The notes beneath the pieces are model-generated. The model worked only from the letters and a program-made list of their open reading frames with translations. It searched no databases and was not told the DNA's origin. Positions 14,447 through 18,314 of a stretch of 18,314 nucleotides of DNA are shown here, one piece after another. Origin of the DNA: a bacterium. Its GTDB lineage: Bacteria > Spirochaetota > UBA4802 > UBA5550. The position numbers were made by a program, and so were the translations under genes. The stretch is taken from the NCBI GenBank assembly GCA_024224995.1, contig JAAENB010000744.1, positions 1 through 18,314 on the forward strand, written 5' to 3'. The first letter of the stretch is position 1. Every line of letters begins with the position of its first letter.

Positions 14447-17119
14447 ATGATAAAAGAAAAAGTAATTGATCTTGCCAATAAGATCAGCATGGCAAAACGT
14501 GGTGACATAACAGAGGTTAAACCGGAATACCCGGAATATAAGATATTAGAGCCTGTTGTTACGGACGAAATGGCAGAAACAGCGCTTTGCCTGGAACACG
14601 AGACATTTCAAAGCGCCCAGGAAGTTGCCGCCCTCTGTGGTAAACCGGTAGAGGAAGTAGATTCAACTCTGTTCCAGATGGCAATGGACGGTGTGATTAG
14701 TACTATTCCGGAAAATGGTGTTGATAAATACCGCCTTGAGATCTGGGTTCCCGGTGTTATGGAATTTATGGTAGTGAATAAGGAAAATATTGAAAAGTAT
14801 CCGCAAATTCCCCAATGCTTTGAAGAATATACAAGAAAAAGAGGATCAATTTTAGCGGGAAACGTTCCTCCCGGGTTAGGCGTAATGCGGACCATCCCCA
14901 TCGAAAGCGCCATTGCCGGTGAAACCAGGAGCGCCTCTTACGAGGAAGTCTCTCATTATTTGAATCTATATGATACATTCTCCGTAACTGATTGCGCCTG
15001 CCGGGTAACCAGAAAAGCCAATAATGAAGGATGCGGGCATACAACAGAGGAGATGTGTATTCAGCTTGGCGTTGGCGCTGAATACTATATTCGTACCGGG
15101 AGAGGCAGACGCATTACCCGGGAAGAGGCTTTTGCCATTGTTGAAAAAGCGGAAAAAGAAGGCCTGGTACACCAGATACCAAATATTGACGGTCCGGGAA
15201 AAACCCACGCGATTTGTAATTGCTGCGGCTGCTCCTGCCTCGCTTTAAGAAACGCGAACCTTTTTCGAAGCCCCGACACCATACGGTCTAACTATATCGC
15301 GCAAGTGGATACGGATAAATGTGTTGCTTGTGGTGAATGTGTCGAAAATTGCCAGGTAAACGCGCTAACTCTGGGACAAAATTTATGCTTGAACGAACCC
15401 GCCCCTGCTCTTCCGGAAAAAGAACTGCCCTATGATACGGAATGGGGTCCGGACAAATGGAATCCGGATTACCGCCATCGAAAAGTTGTTACGGAGAGCG
15501 GAACTAGTCCCTGTAAATCCGAATGCCCGGCTCACATTGCCATCCAGGGATACATCAAGATGGCTTCGCAAGGAAACTACCGGGACGCCCTGGAGCTGAT
15601 CAAAAAAGAAAATCCCTTCCCCGCAATCTGCGGACGTATTTGTCCGAGAAACTGTGAATCTGCCTGTACGAGATCGGATGTGGATGATCCTATTGCTATT
15701 GATGAAATCAAAAAATTTATCGCGGACCAGGAATTGAAATCGGACCAGCGCTTTGTTCCGGAAAAGAAAGAAGAGCGGCCGGAAAAAATAGCCATCATCG
15801 GCGCGGGTCCTGCGGGTCTTTCTTGCGCTTATTTCCTGGCTGTTGAAGGCTACCAGGTTACTGTGTTTGAAAAGGAAAAAATACTCGGTGGAATGTTAAC
15901 ATTAGGAATCCCATCCTATAGACTGGGAAGAGAAGTCGTTAACGCGGAAATTGACATTTTGAAAGAATTAGGTGTTGCATTTAAAACTGGCGTTGAGATC
16001 GGCAAAGATGTTAACCTTCATGAACTCAGAAGGCTGGGCTACAAAGCATTTTACGCGGCAATTGGCGCTCAAGCCGGCAGAAAACTGGGGCTGGAGGGTG
16101 AAGATGCTGTTGGTGTTATGACCGGTGTTGACTTTTTACGCATGGTAAATCTCAATGAAGATTCGAAAACCGAAGGAGAGGCCATTGTTATTGGCGGTGG
16201 TAATGTCGCGATTGACGTTGCCCGGACTGTTGAACGAATTGGCGCTTCACAAGTAGATATGTATTGCCTGGAAAACCGGGAAGAAATGCCTGCCCTTGGT
16301 GAAGAAATTGAAGAAGCTTTGTCGGAAGGCATTGTCATTAACAATTCCTGGGGTCCAAAACGAATTCTTCAGGAAAACGGCCGTGTTGTGGGTGTGGAAT
16401 TCAAAAAATGCCTTTCTGTCTTCGATGAAAATGGTACGTTTAATCCCGCATTCGATGAAAATGAAACAAAGATTGTTAAAACAAACAATGTCCTCATCTC
16501 TGTAGGTCAGGGAATGGAATGGGGTGGATTATTAAAAGGCTCCAAAATTGAATTAAATCCAAATAAAACAGTAAAAGTGGACAGCTTAAGTTTCCAAACC
16601 GGTGAACCCGATATTTTCGCCGGTGGAGACGCCGTAACGGGTCCTAAGTTTGCGATTGATGCCATTGCTTTAGGCAAGCAGGGCGCGACTTCGATTCACC
16701 GCTTTGTTAATGGAGACAATTTAACAATAAGCCGTGAAAGAGAATATCACGCGCTGGACACGGAAAACTTAAACCTCGACGGTTATGACCGTTTACCCGG
16801 ACAAAGACCTCTGCATGTCGATGGCAGTAAATCAAGAGAAACCTTTGAGGATTTACGTTCCACATTTTCGGAAGAGCAGATGAAGATGGAAACGGAACGG
16901 TGCCTGGGCTGCGGCGCTGTGGCTGCCGATGAACATCAATGCGTGGGATGTGGAATTTGCACTACCAAATGTAAATTTGACGCTATTTCCCTGGTAAGAA
17001 AATATGATAGTTCTTCAGTTGAGTTTCATGAAATGAAACCCGCGGTTTTGCGGTATATGGGAGAACGTCACCAGAGAATTGCTGAGAAAAAGGCAAATAA
17101 AGAAAATTTGCCCAATTAA
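14447..17119 (+). CDS. Multi-[4Fe-4S] FAD/NAD(P)H oxidoreductase (GltD/NfnB-like core)
   Basis: This 890-aa protein is soluble and modular. Residues about 1-130 form an N-terminal region, perhaps winged-helix. A cysteine-rich domain at about 175-270 contains DCACR (C183, C185), C196, C204 and the ICNCCGCSC cluster (257-264). A ferredoxin motif follows, C292-C295-C298-C302. The GltD-type N-terminal helical Fe-S module has C356, C360, C395, C399, C403 and C407. Two dinucleotide-binding folds follow: GAGPAG at 452-457 for FAD and GGGNVA at 583-588 for NAD(P)H, plus the FAD-contacting FAGGDAVTG near 724-732. The C-terminus carries C819/C822 and another ferredoxin motif, C832-C835-C838-C842. This matches the NADPH:glutamate-synthase-small-subunit/NfnB family, which moves electrons from NAD(P)H through FAD to Fe-S partners; here extra ferredoxin-like domains are fused at both ends. 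The acceptor is not encoded nearby. hypA begins 16 bases downstream, suggesting an operon and a link to hydrogen or nickel-enzyme metabolism. Confidence 0.85.
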   Translation: MIKEKVIDLANKISMAKRGDITEVKPEYPEYKILEPVVTDEMAETALCLEHETFQSAQEVAALCGKPVEEVDSTLFQMAMDGVISTIPENGVDKYRLEIWVPGVMEFMVVNKENIEKYPQIPQCFEEYTRKRGSILAGNVPPGLGVMRTIPIESAIAGETRSASYEEVSHYLNLYDTFSVTDCACRVTRKANNEGCGHTTEEMCIQLGVGAEYYIRTGRGRRITREEAFAIVEKAEKEGLVHQIPNIDGPGKTHAICNCCGCSCLALRNANLFRSPDTIRSNYIAQVDTDKCVACGECVENCQVNALTLGQNLCLNEPAPALPEKELPYDTEWGPDKWNPDYRHRKVVTESGTSPCKSECPAHIAIQGYIKMASQGNYRDALELIKKENPFPAICGRICPRNCESACTRSDVDDPIAIDEIKKFIADQELKSDQRFVPEKKEERPEKIAIIGAGPAGLSCAYFLAVEGYQVTVFEKEKILGGMLTLGIPSYRLGREVVNAEIDILKELGVAFKTGVEIGKDVNLHELRRLGYKAFYAAIGAQAGRKLGLEGEDAVGVMTGVDFLRMVNLNEDSKTEGEAIVIGGGNVAIDVARTVERIGASQVDMYCLENREEMPALGEEIEEALSEGIVINNSWGPKRILQENGRVVGVEFKKCLSVFDENGTFNPAFDENETKIVKTNNVLISVGQGMEWGGLLKGSKIELNPNKTVKVDSLSFQTGEPDIFAGGDAVTGPKFAIDAIALGKQGATSIHRFVNGDNLTISREREYHALDTENLNLDGYDRLPGQRPLHVDGSKSRETFEDLRSTFSEEQMKMETERCLGCGAVAADEHQCVGCGICTTKCKFDAISLVRKYDSSSVEFHEMKPAVLRYMGERHQRIAEKKANKENLPN

Positions 17120-17135
17120 GGAAAGGTGAGTTCAA

Positions 17136-17477
17136 TTGCATGAATTAGGAGTTTTAATTGAAGTCATTAATACTGTTGAAAATTTAGCAGAAAAAAATGG
17201 CTTAACAAAAATCGATACTCTGGTTCTCCAAATTGGCGAACTCTCATCGATGATTCCGAAATATATTGAATCGTGTTACCCGGCCGCGGTGGACGGTACC
17301 TTATTGCAGGAGACGAAATTAAAAATTGATATATTACCCGGCAATGCTATTTGCAAAACGTGTAATAAAGTTTTTAATATCATTGAGAATAGTAATAATT
17401 GCCCGGGCTGCCATAGTGAAGCCTGGGAGTTATTATGCGGTAAAGAGTTCAATATCAAGGAAATCATTGCGTGCTAA
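17136..17477 (+). CDS. hypA: Hydrogenase/urease nickel metallochaperone HypA
   Basis: The 113-aa protein matches the length and architecture of HypA. It begins MHELGVLIEVINTV; the N-terminal Met-His-Glu is the nickel-binding site of this family, so the start must be the TTG at 17136 (a rare start), followed by CAT for His2. The upstream AAGGAAAGGTGAG gives a good ribosome site. Zinc is held by two CxxC pairs, C73/C76 and C89/C92, in a short loop. HypA works with HypB to insert nickel into [NiFe]-hydrogenase in the cytoplasm. No hydrogenase structural gene or other hyp gene is present here. The gene follows the oxidoreductase by 16 bases and ends at a strong terminator, so the two likely form one transcript. 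Confidence 0.9.
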   Translation: MHELGVLIEVINTVENLAEKNGLTKIDTLVLQIGELSSMIPKYIESCYPAAVDGTLLQETKLKIDILPGNAICKTCNKVFNIIENSNNCPGCHSEAWELLCGKEFNIKEIIAC

Positions 17478-17506
17478 CATGAGACCCTGAAGCGCGTCTT
17501 ATAGAC

Positions 17507-17550
17507 CTCTTTTGGTTGTTATTACAACCAAAAGAGAGTATTTTATTTTT
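17507..17550 (+). terminator. Strong rho-independent terminator after hypA
   Basis: CTCTTTTGGTTGT (17507-17519) pairs perfectly with ACAACCAAAAGAG (17524-17536), a 13-bp stem with a TATT loop. It is followed by a T-rich run to about 17550 and beyond. It lies 29 bases after the hypA stop and ends the oxidoreductase-hypA unit. The convergent gene ends at 17551; the minus-strand side lacks a U-tract, so it terminates mainly the plus strand. Confidence 0.85.
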
Positions 17551-17985
17551 TTATTTTATACCCGGTAAGACGTACGTATGATGCAGAGTATATTCATTTG
17601 TTTTTATTATATGAAGATGAAGCTTTTCATCATCACCTTTTATTTTTTGAAAAATATTCTCTGCTTTCTCTGCCATCTCATTAATTGTATCCTGAACAAT
17701 CGCAAGCCTGAACCGGTTGAATCCATGAGAATCTCTATCTTCCTTTCCCGCCCGGATTAATGCCGGAAAGATATCCTCAATAAAATCCCTGTTATTATAC
17801 TCATTGTCAACAGTTTCAATTATATAAACCAATAAGCGGTTTCCAATATTTATTCTTTTATCTACCTGTAACTCAGCATTTATCATTTCGTTTTCACGGC
17901 AATCAATAACAGCAAATACTTCTTCGGAACAGCCGCAGCCAAGAGTATTTTGCGCGAATAATTTGATTTTTTCTTTTTTATCCAT
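17551..17985 (-). CDS. Uncharacterised 144-aa protein with an N-terminal CGC motif
   Basis: The start chosen is the ATG at 17985, which has a clear AAAGGA ribosome site eight bases upstream. A longer in-frame extension to 18102 lacks such a site and overlaps the LVIVD fragment. The sequence begins MDKKEKIKLFAQNTLGCGCS and continues EEVFAVIDC, giving cysteines at about 17, 19 and 29. No membrane segment or signal peptide is present; the rest is a mixed alpha/beta, charged protein ending HHTYVLPGIK. Clustered cysteines suggest metal or Fe-S binding, but this is inference. It converges on hypA, with the hypA terminator between them. I do not recognise the family. Confidence 0.7.
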   Translation of the reverse strand: MDKKEKIKLFAQNTLGCGCSEEVFAVIDCRENEMINAELQVDKRINIGNRLLVYIIETVDNEYNNRDFIEDIFPALIRAGKEDRDSHGFNRFRLAIVQDTINEMAEKAENIFQKIKGDDEKLHLHIIKTNEYTLHHTYVLPGIK

Positions 17986-18045
17986 ATTTGTATCCTTTGA
18001 TATAGATATCTTACTATTCATGGATACTAACAATGAGAACAATAA

Positions 18046-18314
18046 TTTGCAAGGAAATTTTCCGGAAAACCGGTAAAATTCAATTACGCCGGCACGGAAC
18101 AAGCGCGCGGTGTGTTTGTGTTGGGCAAATACGCGTATGTGGCCGATAGTTATTACGGTTTACAAATAATAGATATATCCGATCCTTTATCACCGGTTAT
18201 AGCGGCGGAATATGATGAATCCCCTGCCGGTTCCGGTGAAGAAGTATTTGTTTCGGGCGCTTACGCTTATATGCTTGATGATTCCGATTTATTTATTATA
18301 GACCTGGGCTCATA
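18046..18314 (+). pseudogene. LVIVD-repeat beta-propeller fragment, start missing, runs off the right edge
   Basis: The frame is open from just after a TAA at 18043-18045 to the window end (89 codons and two bases). It contains LVIVD-type repeats: ARGVFVLGKYAYVADSYYG, LQIIDISDPLSPVI, then the next repeat with VFVSGAYAYMLDDSDLFIID. These repeats form beta-propellers in secreted proteins. The sequence begins inside a repeat, and no ATG with a ribosome site or signal peptide precedes it in frame; the first in-frame GTGs are at 18112 and 18118. It therefore looks like a 5'-truncated or rearranged copy, though an undetected upstream frameshift is possible. The 3' part is outside the window. Confidence 0.65.

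Noticed and set aside
17986..18102. 39-residue N-terminal extension of the 144-aa protein
   Set aside because: It has no ribosome site and reads antisense to the LVIVD coding pattern; the ATG at 17985 has a good site.
1..18314. CRISPR array, tRNA, rRNA, transposase or integrase
   Set aside because: No regularly spaced direct repeats, cloverleaf sequences or recombinase motifs were found by eye.

Overview
This 18.3 kb window is a mosaic of signalling, redox and mobile-accessory genes. It looks like a Gram-negative-type, probably anaerobic bacterium of moderate-to-low GC. The evidence is two N-terminal lipoboxes, secreted beta-propeller repeat families (SBBP at the left edge, LVIVD at the right), SpoIIE-type phosphatases attached to large membrane sensors, and a multi-[4Fe-4S] flavoprotein next to HypA. 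Spirochaetota fits this mix, but no taxonomic marker gene (rRNA, ribosomal protein) is present, so this is an inference. No tRNA, rRNA, CRISPR array, transposase or integrase was seen.

Layout: (1) 1-700, minus strand: 5' part of an SBBP-repeat lipoprotein running off the left edge. (2) 701-1316: non-coding, with an unusually GC-rich palindromic repeat block. (3) 1317-8808, plus strand: a signalling cluster made of a double-Cache/HAMP/SpoIIE phosphatase, a translationally coupled ankyrin-repeat protein with a C-terminal zinc-ribbon-like motif, and a 1193-aa multi-TM hybrid histidine kinase with receiver and SpoIIE domains. Both enzymes end in a PP2C-type serine/threonine phosphatase domain, so the natural output is dephosphorylation of an anti-sigma-factor antagonist or similar partner that is not encoded here. 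(4) 9056-10536, minus strand: an AT-rich AbiE-like toxin-antitoxin cassette. The antitoxin-like gene is intact and is preceded by a perfect 32-bp palindrome over its promoter; the nucleotidyltransferase partner is split by a frameshift. (5) 10770-13005, plus strand: a TetR regulator and a metal-dependent amidohydrolase, each preceded by a near-identical 18-bp candidate operator. (6) 13082-14149: an SH3b lipoprotein. (7) 14150-14446: a second GC-rich repeat block sharing a 25-bp element with the first, in opposite orientation. (8) 14447-17477: an 890-aa NAD(P)H/FAD/Fe-S oxidoreductase and hypA, closed by a strong terminator. (9) 17551-17985, minus strand: a small unrecognised cysteine-containing protein. 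(10) 18046 to the end: an LVIVD-repeat fragment with no visible start.

The most interesting parts are the two self-contained regulatory designs that can be read directly from the DNA (the palindrome-controlled AbiE-like cassette with a broken toxin, and the TetR/amidohydrolase pair with duplicated operators) and the phosphatase-ankyrin-hybrid kinase signalling cluster.
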